DNA from: Laccaria trichodermophora
Lineage: Eukaryota > Basidiomycota > Agaricomycetes > Agaricales > Hydnangiaceae
Assembly (NCBI GenBank): GCA_018417955.1
Contig: JACTVC010000001.1
Span: 4,216,001 to 4,280,000, forward strand
Direction of reading: 5' to 3'
DNA length: 64,000 bases
Part shown: positions 12,101-23,071 of the stretch, piece after piece
Numbering within the stretch: the first letter of the stretch is position 1
How the letters are laid out: every line of letters begins with the position of its first letter
Position numbers and translations under genes: made by a program
The notes under the pieces: model-generated
What the model was told of the DNA's origin: nothing
What the model saw: only the letters and a program-made list of their open reading frames with translations
Database searches by the model: none

Positions 12101-13262
12101 TTTCTCCGAAATCCTGGCATAAGCGCCACTTCTTGGGTGATGTGAACGTATGGTCGCCTTCAGATGGGGGCGGGCGTGGAGGGAGGTCGAATGACGGAGG
12201 TAAGCCATGCTTTACGCATTCATCGTTTACTTTGTGCTTGAGTTCATCAGTGGATAGACCCGTGTTTCCATGTGCTTTCTGCGCCAGCACCGATGGTGCC
12301 ACACATTTGACTTCTCCTGGGTGCATGGGGCGTATAATGCCACCTTTCAACATTTCATTGACCTGTGCTTCAATAAAGGCCCGCTGATCCGGGTTGAACG
12401 AGCGTTGGGGTATTTTCGTGCGGAATGTGGCATCCTCTGGTATGTTGAGCTTGTGCACTGCGCCTGGAATGAGGTTGACCTCGCTGAGCGACAGCGCGAA
12501 ACAATCTGCAAATTCTGTAATGAGTGACTTCACGGCTTCACGCTCAGCCGGCGTAATGTCCTCGCCAATTTGCACGACCTCCAAGATCTTTGCAATGCGC
12601 GCTGGTAGAAAGGGATCTGTGTGACACGTGAAAATCGTCTCTTCCTCTGACGCTTCTGGGGCCTTGACAACTGGCACAACAGAACATGGCGTGTTAGCTT
12701 GGGTGGTCTCAACATAATCAATGGGGTGGCTTGGTACTCCCCTCGAGGGGGGTTCACTATTCCCCCCACTAAGGTCTCCTTGCTCCACCCTTGGCAGTTC
12801 ATTTTGGCCTACATGAGCATTCTCCGTTGATCGAAGGGTCTCCGGTACTTCACTTCTGCATTCCGGCACTACAAGATGGAAATCGTCAGCTCCTTTCGCT
12901 TCCTCCGAAGCGGGGGTATCATTTAGTACTTCCCTCGAGGGGGGTGTGTTACCTCCCCCCTGGTTTGTACCCTGCTTCTCTCCTTGTTCCCCTTCTTCCT
13001 GCTCCATGGTGTCATCTTCGCTACATGTTGTCGCCTGTGCAACGTCTTCACTTTCCCCTCCAACATCGCCTTCTGTCTCCTCTGGTGTAATGTCAACACA
13101 ATCTAGAATATAACCGGACTTGTCACTCTGAACTGATGGATCTGAAACGTCTGTATATAAGACTTGCCTCGAAGGGGGATTCACGCCCGAAGAGCCCCCT
13201 ACAGAGTTTTCCTGCTGTTCCACATCACATGTGAGGCTAATGCCTATCGGGGTGCGCTTTAC
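9171..13262 (-). pseudogene. Gypsy 1 pol: RT, RNase H, integrase (one in-frame TGA)
   Basis: The frame continues the protease ORF on the far side of Gypsy 3. It contains a long acidic linker, the conserved TEFADCFALS block, and RT blocks up to GHFGYE. A TGA follows at 11910-11912, where the related element has Arg (YKRMPFG). It then continues with MPFGVTGGP and the RT catalytic FVDDGG. RNase H (TTDACQDAFAG, VETDCQALRD, HIPGKINIADG) and an HHCC integrase (EHEQGGHWH, CARCKNFGG) with D, D and E residues (LLVGDYLSLP, TFMADGGKHF, NGLVEGTNK) complete it. The C-terminus is acidic with no recognisable chromodomain. The stop overlaps the 3' LTR. A single C-to-T change explains the stop at 11910. Confidence 0.9.
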
Positions 13263-13266
13263 GAGT

Positions 13267-14854
13267 TGATACGGAGTGTAACAATACACCCGTAAAAATG
13301 CGAATTTTAGCAAATTCTCTTATAAAACCTTCTATAGTAGAAATACAGTCACGTTGATCATAAGGATCGTTAGACACAACCCGGTCTAGTCGATTAAAGT
13401 TTACATCCGAGAAATGTGCACGCCTTAGGCAGTAGGAATTGCGGTCGGTTCGTGACCGAATCACTTCAATATACTCGAAGTCTAATAAAAGGCTACGCTA
13501 CCATGAAATAGTACACTGCCGAGTGTTCTAGAGTAAAGACACCCCTGCACAGGGTGTTGGAGTTTACACCAAACCAGGGTCTCACTTTATTATGGATTAA
13601 AAGATATTAATTCTAAAGATAAACGCGCGAGCGTAGAAACTCGACGTGTACCTGACGCGAGAAGTCATTCAGTCACGTGCTACGAAGTATGATCCAAGAA
13701 GTCATGTGGAGAAACGCATCACGCGCATCAACGCATCACGCATCATGGCATCATTGACCCAAGAAAACTTAGCTTCGTGAAATATTCAGACGTCTGCCAA
13801 AAGAGAAAAACTATGAACGATTTGCCGTGCGGTCCGAAACCCGGGCATAGTATCTAATAATAGAGAGAAAAATCACTAAGCGGACCGTTCGTCTCGGCTG
13901 AACCGATCGTGAAAACCGTTTACGGCGATTCCCGCGTACGCATCAATACTGATGCGTCGCGTCGTCACAATAGAGAAAACACTACGAAAACTTAAAAGAA
14001 GTCAGCTCAGTTGTGCCACACACAACCGAGCCACTTCAAACCTTTACTAAAAATCAGTATTAATTCGTCCGACCTCTCGGACAACGCATGGACATGTAAA
14101 TATAAATAGAAAACATAGAATAGTATAAAAAGGAGGACGCGCGCAGGCTGAAACGCAAGGAATTATCCCCCGCATTGACCAGCTGTTGCACTCCCAGTAG
14201 CATCTGAGGTAGTGGATAAGTTTGTAATCAATTTAAGGACTTTTCTTCACAGACATAAGTAACGTGTGCCCGGAACCAGCGTGTTAAGTGGGGATCACAA
14301 AGCTTTTGTAAGGTTGTCTCGTCAATTAGTAAGAGAGCTCTCTACTATTACCGAGGAATCCAAGTGAGCGTGCTTGAAGAGTCTTTAAGACTAGTTTGGA
14401 CCGCATCAGAGGCATAATAAAAGCTCCAGGGAGTTATAAAAGTCTACAAAGCACAATTCCTTGTCATTTCTTCGCATACAGTTAGAACGCGATCCCAGAA
14501 CGCCGAGACAGTCCCAATAAAAGCAGTTTCCCTTCGAAGACTACTAAGTTTCGAAATTCTATACTTGTGCCCGCACGTAAAAATAATACCTTCGTCACCA
14601 AAAAGGTCTACTAGACTTAGACAAGTGATATAAAATATACAAAACCGTTTCCACGAACTTCTGCTTAAGTTCTAACAAAACAAGTGTGGTAATTCTATTT
14701 ACCGTACGAACCCGAACTCGAAGTACCGAGCACGTACCAGTGGTGATAAGTGTTTAAGGTGTTTGTGTGTGTGTGTGTGTTGTTTAGGTGTTCACGCATC
14801 TTGTCAGCACGTCCGATTGCACTATTCACACTCCCGCGTGACACGGACTTCTCA
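13267..14854 (+). repeat. 5' LTR of Gypsy 3
   Basis: 1588 bp, beginning TGATACGGAGTG and ending ACGGACTTCTCA. This is much longer than the Gypsy 1 LTR. It contains a TATA-like TATAAAAAG at 14124-14132, followed by an untranslated leader region and a (GT)n run near 14765. The only differences from the 3' LTR that I see are the GT-run length and G versus A in CCCGCGTG/CCCACGTG. Confidence 0.95.
14124..14132 (+). promoter_or_regulatory. TATA-like box in 5' LTR of Gypsy 3
   Basis: TATAAAAAG in a GC-poor upstream context, followed by a GC-rich stretch (GGACGCGCGCAGG). This is a plausible core promoter for the genomic RNA. The identical motif is at 31654-31662 in the 3' LTR. Confidence 0.55.
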
Positions 14855-14856
14855 TC

Positions 14857-14874
14857 TGGAGCCCACCGCGAGGG
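14857..14874 (+). other. Primer-binding-site candidate of Gypsy 3
   Basis: TGGAGCCCACCGCGAGG starts two bases after the 5' LTR. A TGG start is expected for a site complementary to the CCA end of a tRNA. I do not assign the tRNA. Gypsy 1 has the same two-base TC spacer before its own site. Confidence 0.6.
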
Positions 14875-15348
14875 TTTTCATTTGTTTTGTTTTTCAATTA
14901 TACTTGAAAAAGTCGTTTGAAAGCGGTTTTCGAATTATTTAAAACATCTGTTTGAATCAACCAAAGACCATAAAAACCAAGCCTAGTTTCTAATACCAAG
15001 AACTAGCATCAAAAGTCGTTTACAACGGCAGCCATAAAAATCAGAGAAACAGCCACATCTAAAAGAGCTAGAGAAGGTCCACAAGTACCCTTACCTCCTA
15101 CACGGAAACTCAAACGCGCTGCTGAGCCAGTCGTACAATGTTACCCGTTAAGAAAAGAAGTACCTCCAAAACCTATACCTAGTCGACCTGCGAAAGCTGT
15201 TTGTCAATCTGAACCAAAATCTTCGAACTCAAAAGCCAGATTAACTGGACTAAGAGCCGTATGTAGAGAAAACAGTCGGCTAGCAGAAAAGAACTTGACA
15301 GAGTTGAAAATTTTAACTCGAAGTTTTAGGGCACAACAAAAATTACTC

Positions 15349-16353
15349 ATGGCGCCGCCAGTATTGGTGAGCAACCGAGAGTTAGTTGACATGTTCTTAG
15401 GCTGTCTGACAGATTCCTTTGCTGATCAAGTTAAGGCCAGTTTGAATATTGAACAAACTAGAGACCGAAAACAGAAAGGCAACGAGGATGAGACCACTGC
15501 TAGAAGAACTGAAGATCCATACGATATCATAGACATCATAGACATGGCAGAAACCATCGCTGGACGTCTTACTGGAGACTCCCGAGACCACCCAAGCAAC
15601 GCAAGAGCTGTATCGACTGGTAGATCAGTTCAAGCGCGCGAACGAGAAATTAAAACAGAGCATGACGAATTCGAAGAATTGCGAAGTATTACTGCAACGT
15701 TCCTTGATCAAATTAAAGTAGATCAAAAACAGAATTCAGAACTTCGTAATATGGTACAAAACACGCAGATCGAAATGAAGAAACTCTTAGAGACTTTAGT
15801 TCACCAACAGCCAAATATCAGTAACCCACAAAGCAAAGTGGCGAGTTATAAAATGACGTCAGATGGCTGTTGGTACTGTGATGAACCAGGCCATTTTACT
15901 TCGAATTGTCCACATAGAGAAGCACACGTAGCCCAGAAGAAAATCAAGCTTCTTGGGAACCGAATGTATTTTACGCATAATAATACTGCAGTACCTAGAG
16001 GGAATGGCGAAAAATCCGTTCGACAAATTGTTGAGGAGGCTAGTAGGCAAAATTCGACTCTACAAAATAATATGTTTGCAGAGCCTGGAGAAGTCTTTAG
16101 TCAAGAAACTGTTGTCCCAGGTATAATCAGGCTACCAGATAATAATAATGGAAATGAAATTTCCGTTTTTACAAACCAGATGCGAGATACAAGAGACGAT
16201 GTGATTCTCAACATGAATAACCAAGTGTTAAAACTTACCGACATGCTTGCGAACCTTGTTACAAACCCCAATAAAACAAGGGACGTAGACGCGTCGCAGT
16301 TTGCCGTCACCCGTAGATCTCAAACCGAGACTCAGGGACAGTCGGGAAACTAA
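15349..16353 (+). CDS. Gypsy 3 gag-like protein with zinc knuckle
   Basis: The frame is open from about 15006, but the first ATG is at 15349. The protein contains RELVDMFLGCLTDSFADQV, which looks like the C-terminal end of a capsid domain, then a charged and probably coiled-coil region. A CCHC zinc knuckle (CWYCDEPGHFTSNC, about 15884) would bind the genomic RNA. It is short for a Gypsy gag: most of the capsid region expected before RELVDMF is missing or reached by splicing or non-ATG initiation. The next ORF follows nine bases after the stop. Confidence is high in gag identity and low in the exact start. Confidence 0.75.
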   Translation: MAPPVLVSNRELVDMFLGCLTDSFADQVKASLNIEQTRDRKQKGNEDETTARRTEDPYDIIDIIDMAETIAGRLTGDSRDHPSNARAVSTGRSVQAREREIKTEHDEFEELRSITATFLDQIKVDQKQNSELRNMVQNTQIEMKKLLETLVHQQPNISNPQSKVASYKMTSDGCWYCDEPGHFTSNCPHREAHVAQKKIKLLGNRMYFTHNNTAVPRGNGEKSVRQIVEEASRQNSTLQNNMFAEPGEVFSQETVVPGIIRLPDNNNGNEISVFTNQMRDTRDDVILNMNNQVLKLTDMLANLVTNPNKTRDVDASQFAVTRRSQTETQGQSGN

Positions 16354-16361
16354 AGAGTCCG

Positions 16362-17591
16362 ATGAAGGGGCCTTCCAGTAAGACTAAACCCAATGCTGGA
16401 GAACCAAAGGCACCGGAGGACGCACCAAAGAAAAGGGGTAGGAAAGTTGTGATTATCGAAGAATCAGAGGAAGAAGAAACTCCTCCCGAGAAACCAGAAA
16501 ATCTCAATGGACCAAAGAAAACTTTGAAAAATTATCAAAAATTACTTGAAAGAAATGATGATGTCGAGGATCCTAATCCAAGGCACAAACAATTACCGTA
16601 TCTCGGTATCCCAGACTTAAATAGTAACGAGAAAGAATCAGTGGAAGAGTATGACCCAGTGCCTTTCTATGAGAAGCGCCCGATAGCATACAAGCATTTA
16701 GCTCCAATAGAAAATGTTAAAAATGAGGAACAAGCGTTGAACAGTCTGTTAAAAGCACCTGTTACTCTGAGCGCGGAAGTACTTATGAGCATTTCTCCTG
16801 GAGTAAGGCAAGAATTGTTTAAGGCCTTAGCTAAAAAGAAGGTACCAATTCAGACTGCTCACAATCGGAAAGTAACTATAGTCGAGGAGGTTGATAAAGA
16901 CGCACCTCCAATTAAAAAGCAAGAAGATAAATTTAATTTCGGAAAAATCAATATAAATGACTTGGACATCAAAGCCACTTTTATGTGCACGACAGAGGAT
17001 GATGGAGTAATACCAAAGGGTTCTATAGTCCTAACAGATCCTGTTGAGCAATATTTGCAAGGCCTAGGCTCATCGGAAACTCCGAAGGAGATTTACGTAT
17101 CTAAAGAGTCCCATGCTTTAAAATCGATATATCCAGTAATTAATAAGTTTGGTCAAGTAGAGAGCTTGTTGGATGGTGGCTCACAAATTGTATCAATGGA
17201 TGCGGAGGTTGCTAAGAAATTAGCAGTCCCTTGGGATCCTGATATAACCATCCAAATGCAAAGTGCGAATAGAACTGTGGAAAAGACCCTTGGTCTCGCC
17301 AAAAATGTTCCATTTAACTTCGGAGGAATTACGATTTACCTGCAAGTACATGTAATACGGGACCCAGCCTATAAAGTACTATTGGGCAGGCCCTTTGACG
17401 TGTTAACAGGGAGCGTGGTCGTAAACTCTACGGACGGCGGACAGACGGTAACCATAACGGATCCAAACTCTGGCAGAAGAGCAATGTTACCCACTTTTGA
17501 CAGAGGAAAACCACCAGTAATGATGAAAATGCACACTGAAGAGGATCTTCAACCGAAAACTGAGAAAGTTTTTCAACCCTCGATGATTTGA
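16362..17591 (+). CDS. Gypsy 3 protease ORF (retropepsin-like)
   Basis: A 409-residue ORF. The N-terminal half is lysine- and glutamate-rich. The C-terminal half is a retropepsin-like domain with LLDGGSQIVSM, where Asp is the predicted catalytic residue, then MQSANRTVEKTLGLA and VLLGRPFDVL. The active site is Asp-Gly-Gly rather than the usual Asp-Ser/Thr-Gly. The ORF ends ATGATTTGA. The pol frame is shifted by -1 and overlaps it over about 17564-17591, so pol is probably made by -1 frameshifting. I see no perfect slippery heptamer. The role would be processing of the gag-pol polyprotein. Confidence 0.8.
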   Translation: MKGPSSKTKPNAGEPKAPEDAPKKRGRKVVIIEESEEEETPPEKPENLNGPKKTLKNYQKLLERNDDVEDPNPRHKQLPYLGIPDLNSNEKESVEEYDPVPFYEKRPIAYKHLAPIENVKNEEQALNSLLKAPVTLSAEVLMSISPGVRQELFKALAKKKVPIQTAHNRKVTIVEEVDKDAPPIKKQEDKFNFGKININDLDIKATFMCTTEDDGVIPKGSIVLTDPVEQYLQGLGSSETPKEIYVSKESHALKSIYPVINKFGQVESLLDGGSQIVSMDAEVAKKLAVPWDPDITIQMQSANRTVEKTLGLAKNVPFNFGGITIYLQVHVIRDPAYKVLLGRPFDVLTGSVVVNSTDGGQTVTITDPNSGRRAMLPTFDRGKPPVMMKMHTEEDLQPKTEKVFQPSMI

Positions 17592-20500
17592 TTGAAAAAG
17601 ATCAAGGAGAAATCGTGATAGCTTTCGAAGAAGATGGTGAGGGAGGATATAAAGTCCTATCGTACGCCTTACCAATGGACGATCAATTCTCTGAAGAAGA
17701 GACTAGGAATTTGTATCTTACAAAATACTTAAAACGGGAAAAAGAAAAGATGACAGACAAGGCGGCTAGTACGGTTCTGGTAAACTACTTAGAAAAATAT
17801 TATTCTAAGCAAAGTCGAGAATCGGGCACCGCGTCTACAGTGGAAACCATGATGAATACGATATATAACCATGACGGTAAAGCGCAACCGAGCGGAGTGG
17901 AGGGTGAACATCCTGCGACAAGGGAGGTTCTGGTAGCTAAAAAGTATAAACCAGTCGCACAGAAAATCCGACCTGTCTTTCAGGACCTGCCAGATAAATT
18001 TCGAATTATTCGGGATATAAAAGGCGATCCAATGGACACCTTGCCAAAGCTGAATAGAAACCCACCAGAATTCACACCCACGGGACGCTATACTGAAGAA
18101 CGAAGAGAGCAATTTGACAAAGTTCATAACGGCGATTTCTTGTGGCCAGAGGAGCGCAAACTATTACATCATTTTATGATGAAAAACAATGAAGCCTTTG
18201 CTTGGGATGATAGTGAGAGGGGGAGCTTCAAAACAGAATACTTCCCACCCGTAGACATTCCAGTAATTCCACATACGCCATGGGTTTTGAAAAATATTCC
18301 GATACCTCCTGGACTTTATCAAGAAGTGTGCAGAATTATTAAGACCAAATTGGATGCCGGGGTATATGAACCCTCAAATTCCTCTTATAGGTCAAGATGG
18401 TTTTGTGTATTAAAGAAAGATGGAAAAAGCCTGAGGTTAGTACATAGTCTGGAACCGTTAAATGCAGTGACTATAGCACATTCAGGATTACCACCTGCAA
18501 CCGATGCACTTGCTACGCATTTCGCTGGTCGAGCTTGCGGAGGAATGTTTGATTTATACGTTGGATACGATGAAAGGCTCTTGGCAGAGACCTCCAGGGA
18601 TCTGACTACATTTCAAACGCCTTTTGGAGCTTTAAGACTTGTCACTCTGCCCATGGGTTGGACAAATTCCGTTCCAATTTTCCATGATGACGTTACGTAT
18701 ATTTTACAAGAAGAAATTCCTGAAGTAACTGTACCATATATTGATGATGTGCCTGTCAGAGGGCCTGCAACAAGGTACGAGTTGCCAGATGGAAAATATG
18801 AGACTATACCTGAAAATCGCGGTATAAGAAGGTTCATAATGGAACACTTCGAAAATGCTAACAGGGTAGTTCATAGGATGAAATATGCTGGAGGAACCTT
18901 TTCGGGATTTAAGTCGGTAATTTGTGCGGCTGAAATAACAGTTGTAGGCCACCTATGCACTTATGAAGGCAGAAAACCGGAAACTGAAAGAATGAAAGTT
19001 ATAGATCTTTGGGGGCCTTGTAAAGACCTACATGATGTCAGGGCTTTTCTAGGAACTGTAGGGGTCTGCAGAATGTTTATTGAGAATTTTGCAAAGAAAG
19101 CAGAACCTCTCAACGATTTATGCAAAAAGGGGGCTCCTTTTGTATGGGGACCGGCACAAGAAAAGTCTATGGATGAATTGAAATCCTCACTTCGCGAAAG
19201 TAAAGCGCTCGTGCCGTTGGATTACGAAAATAATCCTAACCCAGTGGTACTAGCTGTAGACACCTCTTGGAAAGCGGTTGGGTTCTACATATATCAGGAT
19301 AACAATACGACTGGGCTTAGGCAGTATGCCAGGTTCGGTTCTATAACTTTGAATGATAGAGAAGCTCGATTTTCCCAACCAAAAAGAGAATTATTTGGTT
19401 TAATGCGGTCTTTACAGGCTGCATCATACTGGCTTCTGGGATGTCGAAAATTAATTGTGGAAACAGACGCGAAATACCTGTCAGGTATGCTTCGAAACCC
19501 TGAAATGGGACCGAATGCAACCATCAACAGATGGATTGACGCATGTCTAATGTTCCATTTTAAGTTACAACATGTCCAAGGAAAGACCTTTGGCGCAGAT
19601 GGATTATCACGCAGAGACGCTCAACCAGGTGACGATGTGTATCCACCTCCAGATGAACATCTCGACGAACCCGTTGGTGTCATTGAAGTGTTACCAGATC
19701 CAGATGGAGGGGAGCCCCCTTTGGATTTCGAAACCTTCAAAGATCAAATTGACTCGAGGGGGGGATATATCCAACAATTGGCTCTAGACATCTCAGATTT
19801 TCAGGATGAACTAGACAGGGAAATAGCAATGACACAGAAAATAGCTAAAGATGTGAAAACAAGAGTAGACAATGATCCAGATCATACAGAAAGCAGCCCA
19901 GAACAGAAGGAATTTCTTCGAACTTACATGATTTCGACTTTAACTTCACCAGGCCTGGAAGCCAGGTTTGACGAACTAGAAACAGAGCAACCTTACCCGG
20001 AAACTCATAGGTCATTTATTGGACAGTCACAGGATGAATTCCTTCTTATACTAAGAGACTGGCTGAAAAATCCTAAAAAGATCGAAGGATATTCTGATAA
20101 AAAGTACGGCGCTTTCGTAAGATTTGCAAAAAGCTTCTTCCTAGACAAAGAGGATAGATTATATCGTCGAAGCATTGAATCACGTCACAAGCTAGTGGTC
20201 GACAAATCTCACCGAATGTACATGATGAGATCTGCACACGATGCTATGGGACATAGGGGAGCGTATGCTACGCAGAATATGTTAACGGAGCGTTTTTGGT
20301 GGCCTGAAATCGAAAGAGACATACATTGGTATGTGAAAACATGCCAGCGTTGTCAGGAACGTACCAAACGTGTAGTGGAAATCCCACCCACCGTAACACA
20401 TACACCATCTATTTTCCAACGACTGCACGCTGATACCGTACATATGACTCCGAAATCCAATGGATGTAAATACATCGTCCATGGGAGATGTGCACTGTCA

Positions 20501-21487
20501 AGCTGGGTTGAAGGAAAACCCCTAAAAAGTGAAACTGCAAGAACTGTCGGCTTATGGCTTTTTGAAGAAGTCATCTGCAGATGGGGTTGTCTAGAAGTAA
20601 TAATAACTGACAATGGTTCGGTTTTCCTTGCTGCTGTAAAATGGCTCGAAGAAAAATACGGGATAAAGGGGATTAGGATATCACCGTATAATTCTAAGGC
20701 AAATGGCAGAATCGAAAGGCCCCATTGGGATATTATACAAATGCTCACAAAGTGCTGTGGACCCAAGAACCTTGCCAAGTGGTATTGGTTCTTTTGGCAA
20801 GTACTTTGGGCTGACAGGATCACAATTAGAAAAAGATTTGGTTGTTCGCCGTTCTTTATGGTAACAGGCGCACATCCAATATTACCTCTCGACGTACAGG
20901 AGGCTACCTGGTTAGTAAAATTACCAGATCGTATGTTGTCCACTGCAGAATTGATTGGCTATAGAGCCAAAGCATTAGCAAAACACAGGCAGCATGTGGC
21001 GGAAATGCGCGAGAGGGTCACCTTAGAAAAAATGAAAAGAGTGGCAAAATATGAACTGAGCCACCGCCACAAAATCAGTGGTCGAATTTATAAACCCGGA
21101 GACCTGGTGCTTATCAGAAATTCGCAGGTATCCTCGTCATTAAATAGTAAAATGCAACCAAGATACCTGGGACCTATGATTGTGGTGCGTCGAACAAAGG
21201 GAGGTTCATATATAGTTTGTGAACTAGACGGATCAGTCAATCACAATAAAATTGGAGCGTTCAGAGTCATCCCGTATTTCGCAAGAGAGAGGATCGACTT
21301 ACCTGAGCACTTCAGTACACTTATTGATGCAAGCAATGAGGAACTGGATGAAATCGAAAACACAGGCGTTGAAGAAAGACCTAACGCAAGAGATTACTAC
21401 TTTGAAGGAGTTAATCTTGATGGGTCTTCCGCAGATGAATCCGGGGACTTAGAAGAAATCGAAGATTTAAGTGAAGAAGAGGCTTAG
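17564..21487 (+). CDS. Gypsy 3 pol: reverse transcriptase, RNase H, integrase
   Basis: Open for about 1300 residues with no stop. The reverse transcriptase has the catalytic VPYIDDVPV (about residue 385 counted from 17588). RNase H has AVDTSWKAVGF, VETDAKYLSGML and HVQGKTFGADGLSRR. The integrase has an HHCC zinc finger (HDAMGHRGAYATQ...CQRCQERT) and a D, D, E core seen in LHADTVHM, IITDNGSVF and NGRIERPHW. The C-terminal part (LGPMIVVRRTKGGSYIV) resembles the SH3-like domain that follows the integrase core. There is no clear chromodomain. The frame is -1 relative to the protease ORF and lacks its own ATG at the boundary. With near-identical LTRs, the enzyme is probably still functional. Confidence 0.93.
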   Translation, partial: ESFSTLDDLIEKDQGEIVIAFEEDGEGGYKVLSYALPMDDQFSEEETRNLYLTKYLKREKEKMTDKAASTVLVNYLEKYYSKQSRESGTASTVETMMNTIYNHDGKAQPSGVEGEHPATREVLVAKKYKPVAQKIRPVFQDLPDKFRIIRDIKGDPMDTLPKLNRNPPEFTPTGRYTEERREQFDKVHNGDFLWPEERKLLHHFMMKNNEAFAWDDSERGSFKTEYFPPVDIPVIPHTPWVLKNIPIPPGLYQEVCRIIKTKLDAGVYEPSNSSYRSRWFCVLKKDGKSLRLVHSLEPLNAVTIAHSGLPPATDALATHFAGRACGGMFDLYVGYDERLLAETSRDLTTFQTPFGALRLVTLPMGWTNSVPIFHDDVTYILQEEIPEVTVPYIDDVPVRGPATRYELPDGKYETIPENRGIRRFIMEHFENANRVVHRMKYAGGTFSGFKSVICAAEITVVGHLCTYEGRKPETERMKVIDLWGPCKDLHDVRAFLGTVGVCRMFIENFAKKAEPLNDLCKKGAPFVWGPAQEKSMDELKSSLRESKALVPLDYENNPNPVVLAVDTSWKAVGFYIYQDNNTTGLRQYARFGSITLNDREARFSQPKRELFGLMRSLQAASYWLLGCRKLIVETDAKYLSGMLRNPEMGPNATINRWIDACLMFHFKLQHVQGKTFGADGLSRRDAQPGDDVYPPPDEHLDEPVGVIEVLPDPDGGEPPLDFETFKDQIDSRGGYIQQLALDISDFQDELDREIAMTQKIAKDVKTRVDNDPDHTESSPEQKEFLRTYMISTLTSPGLEARFDELETEQPYPETHRSFIGQSQDEFLLILRDWLKNPKKIEGYSDKKYGAFVRFAKSFFLDKEDRLYRRSIESRHKLVVDKSHRMYMMRSAHDAMGHRGAYATQNMLTERFWWPEIERDIHWYVKTCQRCQERTKRVVEIPPTVTHTPSIFQRLHADTVHMTPKSNGCKYIVHGRCALSSWVEGKPLKSETARTVGLWLFEEVICRWGCLEVIITDNGSVFLAAVKWLEEKYGIKGIRISPYNSKANGRIERPHWDIIQMLTKCCGPKNLAKWYWFFWQVLWADRITIRKRFGCSPFFMVTGAHPILPLDVQEATWLVKLPDRMLSTAELIGYRAKALAKHRQHVAEMRERVTLEKMKRVAKYELSHRHKISGRIYKPGDLVLIRNSQVSSSLNSKMQPRYLGPMIVVRRTKGGSYIVCELDGSVNHNKIGAFRVIPYFARERIDLPEHFSTLIDASNEELDEIENTGVEERPNARDYYFEGVNLDGSSADESGDLEEIEDLSEEEA

Positions 21488-21639
21488 TAGACTTATGCTT
21501 TAAAAATTGGCTAAAGTTTAATAAAACCTCCAGCAGTTTATAAACATAATGCGCAAGCGCCTTCTAGATTTTCCATGCGTAGTCAACTATACATGCGGGC
21601 TCTAGGTGTCCGTCTATGGAAAAAGTTCGGATAGTTCTA

Positions 21640-23071
21640 CTACTCCTTAGTTACTTCACGCTCAGCAATCTGGGCAAGGGCAATTTCGTAATCAGCGACA
21701 AGTACATCGCGAAGACGAAGCTCCAAGTCAAGGCGCTGCATACTGAGAAGAACGCGTTCACGAAGATCGACCTCTTGCTGCTTGAAATAAGCAAGGGTGG
21801 GATAAGCCGGCATGCGGTTGGTAACAGCAGCATGTGCGCGCGCTAAGATCTCCCTGTACAAAGGGTTGTCGATGAGCAAGGAGTTGGCAGACTCGTCTAT
21901 AACGAAGGACGAGCGCATTAGTTTACGATTTATGAAAATAAAGATAAAATACGAACTTTGACGAGACTGAAGGTCTGCTAAGCCACTGATAAAGGGCGGT
22001 TCAGTACGAGGGCGTTTGTCGCCGGCGCAACTGCCTTTGGCATGTTCAACGACAAGGGCCTTGTGAAATTCGCGACTGTTAGTGTCCATACCTGGAACAG
22101 CGTCGTAGGGAATGCTGACCGTTTCGGCACGTTTGGATTTGGCTGGGGTCTGTTATGTTCGAATAAAATATGAAGTTAACAACGTGGCAGTGGACTCACG
22201 CAATAATAGCAGCTTACCTTGGGACCAGAGGCAGCGCGCTTCTTGCCTTTCTCTTTGGGAGAGGAAGCGGCGTCCTTGACTTCTTCGTCACCAAAGAGGT
22301 TGTCCACAGCCATCTGAGCAAAACGGTACGCAATATTAAAATTGTGTTCTGCTCGAAAGAAAATAAAAATAACGCACGGTGTCAGCTGCAGTGATAGCGT
22401 TGGGGCCATCACACCCACCCATCATAACGTCGGTATCCGAGGGGCCGGGGACGATCTCGACCTCGTCGTCCTTGTCCTCGACGACAGCCTTGGACTTGAC
22501 AAGCTTGCGGGGACGCTGTTTCAAAATGTATCCACGCTGCGTTAATAAAATGAGAAAAGATGAACAAAATAAGTATAAACGTGCCTTGGCTTTGGCGGCG
22601 GCCATTACCTCTGCAATCTCAGCCTGAGCCTGAGCTTGAGCAGTAACAGGTGGTGGAACGACCTGCGCAGCGGCGCGCGCGGCGAGAACGGCGCGACAAT
22701 ATTCTTTGATAGTGTCGAAGTCGGCTGGGGGCGCGATGGCGTGAACTCCAGTGCTGCGGGTATTGTACTCGCCTCTAACAAGGAAAAGCACGTTGTGCAT
22801 TGGCTGGTGCGTAAGCAGACACGGATCTTTGGTGTCGATAAGCTGAACCTAGTCAAGTGCACGGTATTAGCCTTTGTTCGAAGAAATAGAGAATACGAAG
22901 TTTATGACAGAAAAATTCGCGACTTACACAGTAGTTAGCGGCTACGCCAAGAATGGTGGGAGCGGCAGCACTGTTCAGTCCCTCTTTCATGTCCTGATAA
23001 GTTTTGAAGGCAGTAAGAGCGGACTCGCGAAGCTTGACAGCGGCGGGAAGAGCGTTTTGTGGGATAGACAT
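21640..23071 (-). CDS. Antisense spliced gene 2 of Gypsy 3, function unknown
   Basis: Starts at ATG 23071 (MSIPQNALPAAVKLRESA) and runs through six exons separated by short GT-AG introns. Approximate exons are 23071-22930, 22850-22583, 22538-22381, 22312-22218, 22150-21978 and 21902-21640. Frames join without stops. The protein has an Ala/Gln-rich stretch, an acidic segment (VVEDKDDEVEIVPG), a Lys-rich segment (PKEKGKKRAASGPK) and a predicted helical C-terminal half rich in Leu, Arg and Glu. I do not recognise the family. It lies between pol and the 3' LTR on the strand opposite to gag-pol, so its introns cannot be spliced from the genomic RNA. Its codon use is GC-richer than that of the adjacent pol. 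Confidence 0.6.

Noticed and set aside
13237..13464. ORF spanning the Gypsy 3 LTR start (and its copy at 30608-30994)
   Set aside because: Lies in LTR sequence, shared between both LTRs, no recognisable domain, and crosses the insertion boundary.
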